The notes beneath the pieces were generated by a model. It saw only the letters and a list, made by a program, of their open reading frames with translations. It ran no database searches and was not told the origin of the DNA. The position numbers were made by a program, and so were the translations under genes. Positions 16,408 through 26,201 of a stretch of 64,000 nucleotides of DNA are shown piece after piece. How positions within the stretch are numbered: the first letter of the stretch is position 1; each line of letters begins with the position of its first letter. The stretch comes from Candidatus Accumulibacter phosphatis (GTDB lineage Bacteria > Pseudomonadota > Gammaproteobacteria > Burkholderiales > Rhodocyclaceae): NCBI RefSeq assembly GCF_012939955.1, contig NZ_SPMY01000024.1:16578-80577 (forward strand), in the 5' to 3' direction.

Positions 16408-17643
16408 TTGAAAGTTGTCGTCCTCGGCGCCGGCGTTGTCGGCGTCACCAGCGCCTGGTATCTGGCCCGGGCCGGGCATCAGGTGACGGTACTGGAGCGC
16501 CAGGCGGCGGCCGGCCTGGAAACCAGCTTTGCCAATGGTGGCCAGATTTCGGTTTCGCACGCCGAGCCGTGGGCCAACCCGCATGCACCGCTGCGCGCCC
16601 TGGCCTGGATGCGCCGCGAGGACGCGCCGCTGCTGTTTCGTTTGCGCTGGGATGCGTGCCTGCTGGACTGGAGTCTGCGCTTCCTGCGCGAGTGTACTGC
16701 GCGGCGTACGCGCGCCAACATGCGCGACATCGTCGCACTGGCTTTGTACAGCCGCTGCCAGTTGCAGGCGCTGCGCGCCGAAACCTCGCTCGACTATGAC
16801 CATCTCGAACGTGGCATCCTGCATATTTATACGGATCGACGCGAATTCACGGTCGCCAGTGCGGCCGCGGCAGTGATGCGTGGCTTTGGTTGCGACCGGC
16901 AAACGGTGAGCGTTGACGAGTGCCTGGCCATCGAGCCGGCGCTCGCTGCAGTACGGCAGCGACTGGTCGGCGGGGACTACACCATCGACGATGAATCCGG
17001 CGACGCGCACCGCTTCACGCAGCAACTCGCCGCCCGCTGTGCGGCGAACGGTGTCGTTTTTCGCTACGCTGCCAAGATCGACCGCTTGCTTGCCGCGGGC
17101 GGCCGCATTGCGGGTGCCTTGGTCGGCGGCGAGTTGCACCAGGCCGACGCCTACGTCGTCGCGCTGGGCAGCTACACTCCCCTGTTGCTGCGCCCGCTTG
17201 GCCTGCGTTTGCCCATCTATCCGGCGAAAGGCTACTCGGCGACGGTTGCGCTTGGGGCACAGAGCATCGCGCCGAGTGTCAGCCTCACCGACGATGGCCA
17301 CAAGATCGTGTTTTCGCGCCTTGGCCAACGCCTGCGCATTGCCGGAACCGCCGAGTTCAATGGCTACAATACCGAACTCAACAGCATCCGCTGCGACGCC
17401 CTGATGCGCCGGACCAGAGAGCTCTTTCCCGACTTGCGACCAGCCGCCGAGGCCGAATTCTGGTGCGGGCTGCGCCCGGCCACGCCATCCAATGTGCCGC
17501 TGATCGGACGCTCGCCAATCAGCAATCTATACCTCAACACCGGTCACGGTACGCTTGGCTGGACGATGGCCTGTGGCTCGGGCGCTGCCCTGGCCGACAT
17601 TGTCAGTGGCCGCAAGCCTGAGCCGCCTTTCCGCTTCCTTTGA
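16408..17643 (+). CDS. dadA: D-amino acid dehydrogenase
   Basis: DadA is an FAD-dependent, membrane-associated dehydrogenase that oxidises D-amino acids such as D-alanine to keto acids. The dinucleotide-binding motif VVVLGAGVVGVTSAWYLARAG opens the protein, followed by the family-typical TSFANGGQISVSHAEPWA and, at the C-terminus, GLRPATPSNVPLIGRSP and NTGHGTLGWTMACGSG. The start is uncertain: TTG at 16408 gives 411 aa and puts the FAD motif at the N-terminus as expected; the frame is open back to 16330 but the extra residues look non-coding. Expression would feed electrons to the quinone pool. Confidence 0.87.
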   Translation: MKVVVLGAGVVGVTSAWYLARAGHQVTVLERQAAAGLETSFANGGQISVSHAEPWANPHAPLRALAWMRREDAPLLFRLRWDACLLDWSLRFLRECTARRTRANMRDIVALALYSRCQLQALRAETSLDYDHLERGILHIYTDRREFTVASAAAAVMRGFGCDRQTVSVDECLAIEPALAAVRQRLVGGDYTIDDESGDAHRFTQQLAARCAANGVVFRYAAKIDRLLAAGGRIAGALVGGELHQADAYVVALGSYTPLLLRPLGLRLPIYPAKGYSATVALGAQSIAPSVSLTDDGHKIVFSRLGQRLRIAGTAEFNGYNTELNSIRCDALMRRTRELFPDLRPAAEAEFWCGLRPATPSNVPLIGRSPISNLYLNTGHGTLGWTMACGSGAALADIVSGRKPEPPFRFL

Positions 17644-17661
17644 TCCAGGCGAGGCTTGAGC

Positions 17662-18505
17662 ATGCTGGTTGATACCCACTGCCACCTTGCCGCAGCGGCG
17701 TTCGCCGACGATCGCGATGCGGTGCTGGCGGCGGCCGCAGCCGCCAGCGTTTCGGCAATCGTCGTCCCGGCCGTCGATGTCGCCAGCTTTACCGCGGTGC
17801 ACGCCTGTTGCCAGCGCTACCCCGGCTGTGTGGCGGCCTACGGCATTCATCCGCTTGCCGTCCAGCACGCCAGCGACGCCGATTTGGGGCACCTGCAGAA
17901 GTGGCTGCAGCAGCTGCCCGCCGGATCGGATCGGCCGGTCGCCATCGGCGAGATTGGCCTCGATCTGTTCATCGCCGATCCGGCGCTCGACCGCCAGGAG
18001 CACTTTTTCATTGAACAACTGAAGATCGCCCGAGCATGCGATCTTCCGGTGCTCCTGCACGTTCGCCGTGCTGTTGATCGGGTGCTCAAGCAGCTCCGCC
18101 GGATCCGCGTCAGGGGCGGCATCGCGCATGCCTTCAACGGCAGTCGCCAACAGGCGGACGAGTTCATCAAGCTAGGCTTCAAACTCGGTTTTGGCGGCGC
18201 CATGACCTACTCCGGCTCGACGCGTATTCGTCGCCTGGCCGCGTCCCTGCCGCTGCAAGCCATCGTCCTCGAAACCGACGCCCCGGACATGCCACCGGCG
18301 TGGCTGGCGGGGGGGGAGGAATGCGCCCGCCGAGTTGCCGCGGATCGCTGCCTCGTTGGCCGGCCTGCGCGACATGGGTGTCGCCGATCTGGCCGACGCG
18401 ACTTCGGCCAACGCGCACGCAGTTCTGCCTCGGTTGCGTTTGATTGGCCGATCGGGTACGTTAGCGCCTGACGGCTTCGGGCTTCCGATATTTCGCAGCG
18501 AGTGA
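17662..18505 (+). CDS. tatD: TatD family hydrolase, frameshifted at a G8 run
   Basis: The product begins MLVDTHCHLAAAAFADDRD with the metal-binding HxH (THCH) and continues with GIHPL, GEIGLD, LHVRRA, AHAFNGS and ETDAPDMPPAW, the TatD metallo-DNase series. After PPAWLAGG the frame runs into nonsense (ending 18471), while the next frame carries the expected C-terminus NAPAELPRIAASLAGLRDMG to a stop at 18505. Deleting one G from the run at 18309-18316 restores a protein of about 280 aa. TatD proteins are 3'-5' exonucleases acting on DNA and RNA. Confidence 0.85.
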
Positions 18506-18654
18506 GCAGCGGGCCAATGAATAATGAATGATGAATGAGCAGGACGGGAGAGCGGTGCTTCTCTGGGCAGCGCAAGGCTAATGCGTAAGCCTCGGTCAAG
18601 CTTATCGCTCTGCCATCGCCTCTTGCTGAAAACAACCATTGCCAAGCTCTCATA

Positions 18655-19408
18655 ATGAAAAACCAACTGGATCGACCGGCGGCTACGTGCGTGGCTGTCA
18701 AGGACAGCCTCCCTGACATACCTCACTATCTGCAAGCGCATTACTGGTGGGCCTATGTCCATCCGCGGGCGGTGCATATATTCGAGCGGCAGTGGCTGGT
18801 AAATCTGATTCTCTGGGGCAATTACAAGCGTTTGTGCAATGCCGTGCTGCACGACTACGGCCACGATTTGGGCGGCCGTACGCTGCAGATTGCCTGTGCC
18901 TACGGTGACCTGACGCCGCGGCTGGTGGACTGCGTGGCGCCGGGTGGTTCGCTCGAGATCGCCGATATCCTGCCGATCCAGCTCGAGAATCTGGCCAAGA
19001 AATTGCCGAAGGATGCGCCCGTCCAGCTGCATTGCATGGATTCGGCGGCGCTTGGCTTTGCCGACGCGAGTTTCGACCGTGCATTACTGTTCTTCCTGCT
19101 GCACGAGCAGCCGCAGGCGGTGCGCGAAAAAAACGCTCGCCGAGGCGCTGCGGGTGGTGCGTCCGGGTGGCACGCTGACCATCGTCGACTACGCGCCGCT
19201 CAGCAAAATGAATCCCATGCGTTACCTCTGGAAGCCGGTCCTCGACCGGCTCGAGCCCTTTGCGCACGACCTGTTCAGTGAACAGGTCACTGCCTGGTTG
19301 CCGAAAGACAGTTCCTTCGTGAGCGTCGGCGATCAGCGTTTCTTCGGTGGTATGTATCAAATGTTGACGCTCAAGATTGTTGGCCCGCAGGCAGGCTCGG
19401 CAAGCTGA
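18655..19408 (+). CDS. rquA: RquA-like rhodoquinone biosynthesis methyltransferase, frameshifted at an A7 run
   Basis: The product has features I associate with RquA, which converts ubiquinone to rhodoquinone: IPHYLQAHYWWAYVHPRAV, FERQWLVNLILWGNY, a degenerate SAM-binding motif (LQIACAYGDLTPRL) and LLFFLLHEQPQAV. After HEQPQAVREK the first frame fails (to 19281). The second frame continues TLAEALRVVRPGGTLTIVDY to a stop at 19408. Removing one A from the run at 19127-19133 joins them into about 250 aa. The frdABCD operon starts 102 bp downstream, which supports rhodoquinone over ubiquinone/menaquinone methylation. A generic class I methyltransferase is the alternative. Confidence 0.78.
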
Positions 19409-19510
19409 CGCGTGCATAATCAGCCGGCCCTGCGCCAGGAGCGTGCTCCTGCGGGGCTTCTCGGATTGTTGGTCGCGCCTGGCAATGGCCGGCGTGAGAA
19501 AGGATGAAGC

Positions 19511-21297
19511 ATGGAGAGTTACAAGGCAGATGTAGTGATTGTGGGCGGCGGCGGAGCCGGCCTGCGGGCCGCCATCGCTGTGGCGGAGTCTGATCCTGCC
19601 CTCAAGATCGCGCTGATCTCGAAGGTCTATCCGATGCGTAGCCATACCGTGGCCGCCGAAGGCGGCTCGGCAGGTGTGAAACTGCCCACCGATAGCCTCG
19701 AGTACCATTTCAACGACACCGTCGGCGGTGGCGACTGGTTGTGCGAGCAGGATGTGGTCGAGTACTTCGTTGCCCACTGCAACGAAGAGTTGACCCAGCT
19801 CGAGCACTGGGGTTGCCCCTGGAGTCGCACCCCGGACGGGCACGTCAATGTGCGCGCTTCGGCGGCATGAAGATCGAGCGCACCTGGTTCGCCGCCGACA
19901 AGACCGGTTTTCACATGCTGCACACGCTCTTTCAGACGTCGATCAAGTATCCGTCGATCAAGCGCTTCGACGAGCATTTCTGCGTCGATCTGGTGGTCGA
20001 GGACGGTCGTGTCCAGGGCGTCGTCACCATCGAGATCGGCTCCGGTGAGATGGCACTGGTCGAAGGAAAATCGGTGGTCATCGCCACCGGCGGCGCCGGG
20101 CGCGTCTTCCGCGAGAACACCAATGGTGGCATCGTCACCGGTGACGGCATGGCCCTGGCCTACCGCCACGGCGTGCCGCTGCGGGACATGGAGTTCGTCC
20201 AGTACCACCCGACCTGCATGCCCGGCACCGGGCTGCTATTCACCGAAGCCTGCCGCGGCGAAGGCGGTTTTCTGGTGAACAAGGACGGCTATCGCTACCT
20301 GCAGGATTATGGTCTCGGCCCGGCCGAGCCTTCACCGCGCAACAAGGCCATGGAACTTGGCCCGCGCGATCGCCTCAGCCAGGCTTTCTGGTACGAGCAG
20401 CAAAAGGGGCGCACCATCGAAGGCCAGCACGGCTCGGTCGTCCATCTCGACCTGCGCCACCTCGGCGAGGCCAAGCTGCGCGAGCGCCTGCCGCAGATTT
20501 ACGAGCTCGCCGAGCAGTTTCTCGGCGTCGATCCGGCGCGCGCGCCGATCCCGGTGCGACCGGCGGTGCACTACACCATGGGCGGCATCATGGTCGACGG
20601 GCTCTGTGCGTCGCCGCTGCCGGGCCTCTATGCGGCCGGTGAATGCTCCAGCGTCGGCATCCATGGTGCCAACCGTCTGGGTTCGAATTCGCTGTCCGAG
20701 CTGTGCGTTTTCGGCAAGGTCGCCGGCGAGGAAGCGGCGCGTTTCGCCAAAGCGGTGGCGCCGGGCAATTCGGCCAGTCTGCTCAAGCAGGCGCAGGCGG
20801 TTGAACAGCGACTCGTCGGGCTAAAGATGAAAACCGGCGGCAGCGAGCGCATCGCCACGCTGCGCAAGGAAATGGCGCAGACCATGGAGGACGGCTGCGG
20901 CATCTATCGCCTGGCCGAGACCATGCAGCAGACCTGCAACAAGCTCGACGAGCTCAAGGAGCGTTTCAAGGACGTCAATGTCGAGGACAAGGCGAGCGTC
21001 TGGAACACCGAGTGGCTACTGGCCATCGAACTCGAGTACCAGCTCGACGTAGCGCAGACGATGGCCTATTCGGCCCTCAATCGGCGCGAGTCGCGCGGTG
21101 CGCACCAACGTCTCGACGGTTTCGAGAAACGTGACGACGAGAACTTCCTGAAGCACTCGCAGGCGCATTATGTCGCCGGCGGCGCGCCGCGCATCGACTA
21201 TGGCGCGGTCAAGATTACCAAGTCGCAGCCGGGCACGCGCGCCTACGGTGCTGCAGGCGAAAAGGCAGAGCAGGAAAGGAAGGCATCCAATGTCTGA
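19511..21297 (+). CDS. frdA: Fumarate reductase flavoprotein subunit, frameshifted near 19855
   Basis: The protein closely follows E. coli FrdA rather than Sdh[19 protein letters not shown] (FAD fold), [18 protein letters not shown] (the His carrying covalent FAD), [12 protein letters not shown], then [15 protein letters not shown]. Here the frame ends at 19870 (RASAA), while the other frame resumes [18 protein letters not shown] and reaches 21297. One missing base near 19852-19857 (CGCGC where CGCCGC is expected) explains it; E. coli has [14 protein letters not shown]. Later motifs include [21 protein letters not shown] and [10 protein letters not shown]. Repaired length is about 595 aa. AAGGA precedes the start. 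Confidence 0.9.
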
Positions 21298-22045
21298 AAA
21301 TCAGAGAATCATCGAAATCGAGGTGCTGCGCTACAACCCGGAGACCGACAAGGAGCCGTCCAAGCAGGTCTTCGAGGTACCTTTTACGGACGACATGTCG
21401 GTCTTGCAGGGCGTGCAGTACATCAAGGACTATCTCGACGGCTCGCTGAGCTTCCGCTGGTCGTGCCGGATGGCGATTTGCGGCAGCTGCGGGATGATGA
21501 TCAACGGCGAACCCAGCCTCTCCTGCGAGACTTTCCTGCGCGACTACTACCCGGCGCGGGTGCGTGTCGAGGCGCTGGCGCATTTCCCGATCGAGAAAGA
21601 TCTGGTCATCAACATGGAGGGCTTCATCGAGAAACTCGAAAGCATCCAGCCCTACATCATCCCCAAGGAAGAGCGCACGCTGGCGCAAGGCGAGTATCTG
21701 CAGACGCCCGCGCAACTGGCGAGCTATGAGCAGTTCAGTTCGTGCATCAACTGCATGCTGTGCTACGCCGCCTGCCCGCAGTTCGGACTCAATGCAGAGT
21801 TCATCGGACCGGCCGCGATGGCCCTGCTGCACCGCTACAACATCGATTCGCGCGATGCTGGCAAGGCCGAGCGCATGGAGTTGGTCAATTCCGAAGAGGG
21901 GGTGTTCAACTGCACTGCGGTTGGCTACTGCTCCGAGGTTTGCCCGAAGCACGTCGACCCGGCCAACGCCGTCAACCAGAACAAGACCAATAGCGCGGCC
22001 GATTATTTCCTGCGCTTCCTTACTCCGAAGGGGGGTGCCAAGTGA
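21290..22045 (+). CDS. frdB: Fumarate reductase iron-sulfur subunit
   Basis: The 251-aa protein carries three Fe-S cluster motifs: [12 protein letters not shown] ... SC for 2Fe-2[13 protein letters not shown] and [17 protein letters not shown] for 4Fe-4S and 3Fe-4S. The segment [20 protein letters not shown] matches E. coli FrdB almost word for word, separating it from SdhB. It overlaps the frdA end by eight bases and frdC by four. It carries electrons from the membrane quinol site to the FrdA flavin. Confidence 0.95.
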   Translation: MSENQRIIEIEVLRYNPETDKEPSKQVFEVPFTDDMSVLQGVQYIKDYLDGSLSFRWSCRMAICGSCGMMINGEPSLSCETFLRDYYPARVRVEALAHFPIEKDLVINMEGFIEKLESIQPYIIPKEERTLAQGEYLQTPAQLASYEQFSSCINCMLCYAACPQFGLNAEFIGPAAMALLHRYNIDSRDAGKAERMELVNSEEGVFNCTAVGYCSEVCPKHVDPANAVNQNKTNSAADYFLRFLTPKGGAK

Positions 22046-22440
22046 ACAAGCGTCGTCCCTATGTTCGTCCAATGGCCGGATGGTGGCGGAAAAATCCATT
22101 CTTCGTCGAGTACATGATTCACGAGGGAACCGCCCTCTTCGTGGCCGCCTATGCCCTGATCCTGCTCACCGGACTGGTTTACCTTTCGCGCGGCGAAGCG
22201 GCCTGGAACATCTGGCTCGAAGGTCTGAAAAACCCCTGGTACATCGCTTTCCACTGGCTGACGCTGGCGGCGATGTGCTACCACACCTACACCTGGTTCA
22301 AGATCATGCCGCGGACCATGCCGCCGGTCATCGTCGGCGGAAAACGACTGCCGGATTTTGCAATTACCGGTAGCGGGCTAGCCGTCGCCGCGACCGCCAG
22401 CCTTGCCATGCTGGGCCTGGTATGGGGGATGGCACGATGA
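22042..22440 (+). CDS. frdC: Fumarate reductase membrane subunit C
   Basis: The 132-aa protein starts with GTG overlapping the frdB stop and has three transmembrane segments (about 26-46, 68-88, 108-128), the FrdC topology. [20 protein letters not shown] is the typical FrdC N-terminus, with the membrane-entry glutamate/histidine pair. With FrdD it anchors FrdAB and forms the quinol-binding site. No heme-ligand histidine pair like SdhC is obvious, as expected for the b-heme-free FrdABCD type. Confidence 0.9.
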   Translation: MNKRRPYVRPMAGWWRKNPFFVEYMIHEGTALFVAAYALILLTGLVYLSRGEAAWNIWLEGLKNPWYIAFHWLTLAAMCYHTYTWFKIMPRTMPPVIVGGKRLPDFAITGSGLAVAATASLAMLGLVWGMAR

Positions 22441-22805
22441 AAAAGACACTGAAACGTTCCAACGCTCCCATCTTCTGGGCGCTGTTCGGCGCTGGCGGCA
22501 TGCTGTCGGCGCTGCTTGGCCCGATCCTGGTGTTTATCACCGGCCTGGCCGTTCCGCTCGGCATGCTACTGCCGGCCGACACCATGAGCTACGCGAACAT
22601 GCTCGCTTTTGCCCAGAACATTATCGGCAAGGGCTTCATCTTCGCGATCATTTCGCTCTTTCTCTGGCACGCAGCCCATCGCATCTTTCACAGTCTGCAC
22701 GACGTCGGTATTCACGCCGGTATCGTTGCCAAGCTGATTTTCTACGGTGGGGCCATGGTCGGGACGCTGATCACCGCCTATACCTTGCTGGCCATCGGTT
22801 TCTAG
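22437..22805 (+). CDS. frdD: Fumarate reductase membrane subunit D
   Basis: The 122-aa protein has three hydrophobic segments (FWALFGAGGMLSALLGPILV, FAIISLFLWHAAHRIFH, LIFYGGAMVGTLITAYTLL) and the FrdD motif WHAAHRIFHSLHD. The ATG at 22437 overlaps the frdC stop; an in-frame ATG 15 bp upstream is possible but would lengthen the overlap. It closes the frdABCD operon; a GC-rich imperfect hairpin follows at about 22830-22866. Confidence 0.9.
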   Translation: MKKTLKRSNAPIFWALFGAGGMLSALLGPILVFITGLAVPLGMLLPADTMSYANMLAFAQNIIGKGFIFAIISLFLWHAAHRIFHSLHDVGIHAGIVAKLIFYGGAMVGTLITAYTLLAIGF

Positions 22806-22925
22806 CTGTCGGGGGTGTAAAGCGTAAAGCGGGGTCGGGTACGCCGTAAGGCTGCCCGGCCCCGTGGTCATTCTGTCATGGCGAAGAGGCGTCGCCGACG
22901 TGGCAATCCAGTCCCCTCCTCTCGC

Positions 22926-23729
22926 CTAGGTCATGCCGCTGAGGCGGGCTTTGCGTTCGCGTTCGACGCGCGTGATGTAGCGCTGCACCATGCTCATCCT
23001 GGCTCCGGGTATGGCCACGAACTCGCAGCCGACGCGAACGTAGCGTGCGCCGCCGCGGGTCGTGACGTCGAACTTGTTGCGTATACACAGATTGGCGACC
23101 AGCAGACCCTCGTCGGGAAGTGTCATCTTGCAGTCGCCGAGCACCATGCCGCTCGGCAGCAGGGCCGCCAGACTGGGCGTGGCCATCAGTCCGACACCGC
23201 CACCGCTGATGTCCAGCAAGGACGCTTCGGCGATCAGCGTGCTACCGTCCATGCGCTTGATCGTGGTGACGAACTTGACCGGTTTGGCGATCGGTGTCGA
23301 CAGGCGGAAATACTCGCGACGCTGCAAGCGCAGCACCTTGTCGGGAAGCGCCGCGCGAAAAGCCGGGCGACCATCGCAAAGCGTCTCGGCAAGCTGGGTC
23401 AGGGTAAACTGCACCTTGACCTTGTCCACCATCGCGCTCAGGACGAGCTGGCTGGCCTGCAGCGCCTGGCGATTGACCGCGTCGTCGCGACCACAGTCGA
23501 GGACCAGTTCGCCGTTGCCCGCGTCGATCTCCAGCAGCGAGGTCAACAGGAAGTCCCTACCATGATCGAGATAGGCGCTGACCAGCGCTCGTCGTTGAAT
23601 CAGCGAACGCAATACGGCCACAATTTCGGCTTTCGAGTGCAACAGATACTCGCTGTAATCCTCGGCCTGTTCGATTTCGAGGCTGCGGGTTTCCTCTTTC
23701 CGTCTCGGCTCAAGGTCCGTATTTTCCAT
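22926..23729 (-). CDS. ycgR: Flagellar brake protein YcgR (PilZ domain)
   Basis: The 267-aa protein has an N-terminal YcgR domain (about 15-130) and a C-terminal PilZ domain with the c-di-GMP-binding signature: RLQRREYFRL followed by ISGGGVGL. On binding c-di-GMP, YcgR interacts with the flagellar motor and slows it. AGGAAGG lies ahead of the ATG at 23729; the frame is open further but enters a repeat region. It follows the late flagellar genes on the same strand. Confidence 0.88.
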   Translation of the reverse strand: MENTDLEPRRKEETRSLEIEQAEDYSEYLLHSKAEIVAVLRSLIQRRALVSAYLDHGRDFLLTSLLEIDAGNGELVLDCGRDDAVNRQALQASQLVLSAMVDKVKVQFTLTQLAETLCDGRPAFRAALPDKVLRLQRREYFRLSTPIAKPVKFVTTIKRMDGSTLIAEASLLDISGGGVGLMATPSLAALLPSGMVLGDCKMTLPDEGLLVANLCIRNKFDVTTRGGARYVRVGCEFVAIPGARMSMVQRYITRVERERKARLSGMT

Positions 23730-23840
23730 CTGCCTTCCTGCAAACGCCTGGAGCGGGAAGTTTAATGCAAAAGCGGGGTCGGGGTAAGCGAGCGTGGCGG
23801 CTTGCGGCGCAATTGTGAGCCTGCGTCGGCCCGTGCTCGG

Positions 23841-23941
23841 CTCCCCTCCACCCTGGTGGGGGAGGGGTTGGGGGAGGGGGGCTTTACTGCTTCTCTGCGC
23901 GCGCTTCCCTCCTCTCCCCAACCCCGCGAGGGGATAGGGGC
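23841..23941. repeat. Dispersed C/G-rich repeat pair, copy A
   Basis: CTCCCCTCCACCCT, then a G-rich arm (GGGGGAGGGGTTGGGGGAGG) and, about 40 bp on, the inverted CCTCTCCCCAACCCCGCGAG. The same layout, including GGGGGGCTTT, is at 29998-30132. It is intergenic beside the flagellar genes and is likely a mobile or structural repeat. Confidence 0.65.
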
Positions 23942-23961
23942 TATGGGCGGTGGCCGCCACG

Positions 23962-24288
23962 TCAGGGTTTGGCGGGAACTTCGGCAGGGGCTGCAAAGAG
24001 CGGTGGCGGGGTGGGCGTGGCGCCGTTTTCCAGTTGATACAGCCAGGCCAGCAACTCGGCGACAGCCAGGTAGAGCTGTGGGGGGATGTGCTGGTCGAGG
24101 TCGACCTGCATCAGCAGCGAGACCAGCTCGGCCGATTCGTGTACGTAAACGCCGTGTTCGTGGGCGCGGGCGATGATCTGCTCGGCGAGCAGGCCGCGTC
24201 CCTTGGCGACGACGCGGGGCGCCGCGTCGGTCTGGCTGTAGGTCAGCGCGACGGCGTTTTTGAGGGAATTATCCGGCGCTTTGGCCAT
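23962..24288 (-). CDS. Stand-alone FlhB C-terminal-like protein
   Basis: The 108-aa protein corresponds to the cytoplasmic C-terminal part of FlhB/YscU export switch proteins: AVALTYSQTDAAPRVVAKG, LLAEQIIARAHEHGVYVHES and LVSLLMQVDLDQHIPPQLYLAVAELLAWLY. The four membrane helices and the autocleaving NPTH site of true FlhB are absent. Such FlhX/FhlB proteins may take part in substrate-specificity switching. Its start overlaps the fliK end by 20 bp, tying it to hook-length control. Confidence 0.82.
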   Translation of the reverse strand: MAKAPDNSLKNAVALTYSQTDAAPRVVAKGRGLLAEQIIARAHEHGVYVHESAELVSLLMQVDLDQHIPPQLYLAVAELLAWLYQLENGATPTPPPLFAAPAEVPAKP

Positions 24289-25485
24289 GCTCCTCGCCTG
24301 CACGTGGTGCCGTGACGCCAAGCGAGGCGAGGTCGAGTCCGGCTTTTTCCAGCTGGCTGCGCAGGCCGGCCGTTTCGCTGCTCAACAGCTGCCGCGTTGC
24401 GGCGTCATTGGCGACGACGCTGAGCGTGATCTGCTGCCCCTGGATGTGCAGCCGGGCATCGACTTCACCCAGCCGGGGCAGGAACAGACGCAGTCGCGTC
24501 TGCCAACTCTCGCTGCTCGCCTCGCCTTCGCCATCGCTGTGCCGGCTGTGGTTGGCGTTGTCGATATCCCAGAGAACCTGCTGGCCGGGCCAGACCTGTC
24601 CCTGCCAGGAAAAATTCTGCGTCGCGAAAGCTTCGAGTTGCTGCTGGACGATGGCCTGCAGCTGCGGCGCGACCGCTGGCGGCGCTGGCGAGGAGGCGGC
24701 TGGCTGGCTGCTGAGGTTTGCCTGGCTGGCCGCCGTGGCGCCTCGGTTTGCGGCTTCGTTCGAGGCCGGCGGTGCTTGCGGCCTTGCGGCGGCTGCCGGC
24801 TCGCCGCTGTTGCGCGCCGCGGCGTTCTCACTGCCCGCCGCTGTCATCAGCCCTTGTTGGGCACTCGCGCCCTGCTGGGCAGGCGTCGTTGTCGGCGGCA
24901 ACCTGCCTTGCGGTTCCTGCAGCAGCTGCGCCTTGCTGTAACGCCCTTCGACCCATTCCGCCTGATGCGCTTCGTAGAACATGCCACTCTGCACAATGGC
25001 CTGTTTGAGCAGCGGCAGGAGATCGGTGCCGCTATTCGGCGGGCTGGCAGCAATCGCCTGTTTGCCGTTCAGCGGCAGTGCTACGGCGGCGCCGCCCTTG
25101 CCGTCACGCGCACCTGGGCCAGCAGCGTGCCGATCAGTTGCCCGGTGCGGCTCAACTGCGTGGCGGTCGATTCGTTCCCCGCCCTCCCTCCCTCCGCCGC
25201 GCCGCGGGCAACGACGGCCAGGGTCAGCTTGCCATTGCTCGCGGAGACTTCCAGCTCGATGGTGTCGCCGCTCTTGGCGGCAAAGGGCAGTGCCAGGGTG
25301 ACGCTGCGCTGGTTGATCAGCGCGCGGTAGGTGCCGTTCGGCAGCAGAGCCTGCACTTCGGCCAGCAGGCGTTGGCCAGCGGCCAGCCCCGGTAACTTGT
25401 CGGTGATTTCCTGCGCTGGCGGCGTCGGCCGCAGGGCGAGGTCGGCGCTCGGCTGAACGCGGGTGCTGATTTCCGGGACGATCAT
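24269..25485 (-). CDS. fliK: Flagellar hook-length control protein FliK, frameshifted near 25100
   Basis: The N-terminal part (MIVPEISTRVQPSADLALRP to RTGQLIGTLLAQVRVT) is in one frame and ends at 25081. The larger C-terminal part is in another: Ala/Pro/Gln-rich linker, then WDIDNANHSR and the FliK-type domain (LFLPRLGEVDARLHIQGQQI, LRSQLEKAGLDLASL). One missing base near 25090-25106 would join them into about 405 aa. FliK measures hook length and triggers the switch to filament export. It overlaps fliT (ATGA) and the flhB-like gene. Confidence 0.75.
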
Positions 25486-25775
25486 TCGGCGGCGGGTGCT
25501 GCCGCGCGCAGTAGTACGCGCAGTTCATCCATGCGCCTCGCCAGGCGCGGTTGAATCAAGGTGTCACAGCGCAGGCTGCTTTCGATCAGCGCGCGGGCGC
25601 GCTGCTGTTCTTCTGCCGGCAGTTCGGCGCTCAGTGCGTCGGGCAGGCTGTCGGCCAGCGCGCGCCGATCTGCCTCGTGCCTGGCGAGGGCTTGCCAGTC
25701 CCTGCTTTCTGCGGCGCCAAGCATCGCCTCGGAGTAGGCCAGCAGCTGCTCCAGCGCGCTCAGCCCGGCACTCAT
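25482..25775 (-). CDS. fliT: FliT-like flagellar export chaperone
   Basis: The 97-aa, mostly helical, acidic protein (MSAGLSALEQLLAYSEAML, WQALARHEADRRALAD, ELPAEEQQRARALIES, MDELRVLLRAA) has the size and helical pattern of FliT, the chaperone for the filament cap FliD. Sequence similarity within FliT is weak, so position carries weight: it lies directly after fliS and fliD with ATGA overlaps on both sides. Confidence 0.75.
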   Translation of the reverse strand: MSAGLSALEQLLAYSEAMLGAAESRDWQALARHEADRRALADSLPDALSAELPAEEQQRARALIESSLRCDTLIQPRLARRMDELRVLLRAAAPAAE

Positions 25776-26191
25776 GCCACGGCCGCTTTCTGCGGCGTCG
25801 CACTCGGCGAAATCGCGCGCCAGGCGCCGTGAATCTCCTCGAGCAGGGCGGCAACTTCCTCCAGCGCCGGCAGGTCGTTGTCGAGGTTGGCGTGCAGCAG
25901 GCGCAGGACCAGGTAGTCGTACAGCGCGTCGAGGCGCTCGGCGATCTCGCCGCCCTTTTCGAGGTCGAGGCTCACCTTGAGACCGTTGCCGATGATGTCG
26001 ATCGCTTTCGAAATGGCTTCGCCCTTGGCCGCCGTGCGCTTGTCCTGCATCGCCGCGCGCGCGTTGCCGACCGCCGCCTGCGCCCCTGCGAAGAGCAGCA
26101 GGATCAGGCGGTGCGGGTCGGCGACCTCGATGGCGGCGTCGACGCCGACCTTCTGATAGGCGGAAATCGCGTGTCTTGCATTGCCGAACAT
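25772..26191 (-). CDS. fliS: Flagellin export chaperone FliS
   Basis: The 139-aa protein begins MFGNARHAISAYQKVGVDAA, the FliS pattern, with PHRLILLLFAGA and DKGEAISKAIDIIGNGL-type helices and LYDYLVLRLLHANLDND. FliS binds the flagellin C-terminus and prevents premature assembly. It starts ten bases after the fliD stop. Confidence 0.92.
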   Translation of the reverse strand: MFGNARHAISAYQKVGVDAAIEVADPHRLILLLFAGAQAAVGNARAAMQDKRTAAKGEAISKAIDIIGNGLKVSLDLEKGGEIAERLDALYDYLVLRLLHANLDNDLPALEEVAALLEEIHGAWRAISPSATPQKAAVA

Positions 26192-26201
26192 CTTCAGTTC
26201 C

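Noticed and set aside
18309..18316. G8 tract in tatD as a phase-variation switch
   Set aside because: TatD is a housekeeping nuclease and other unrelated genes in the window show the same kind of shift, so an error is more likely; not fully excluded.
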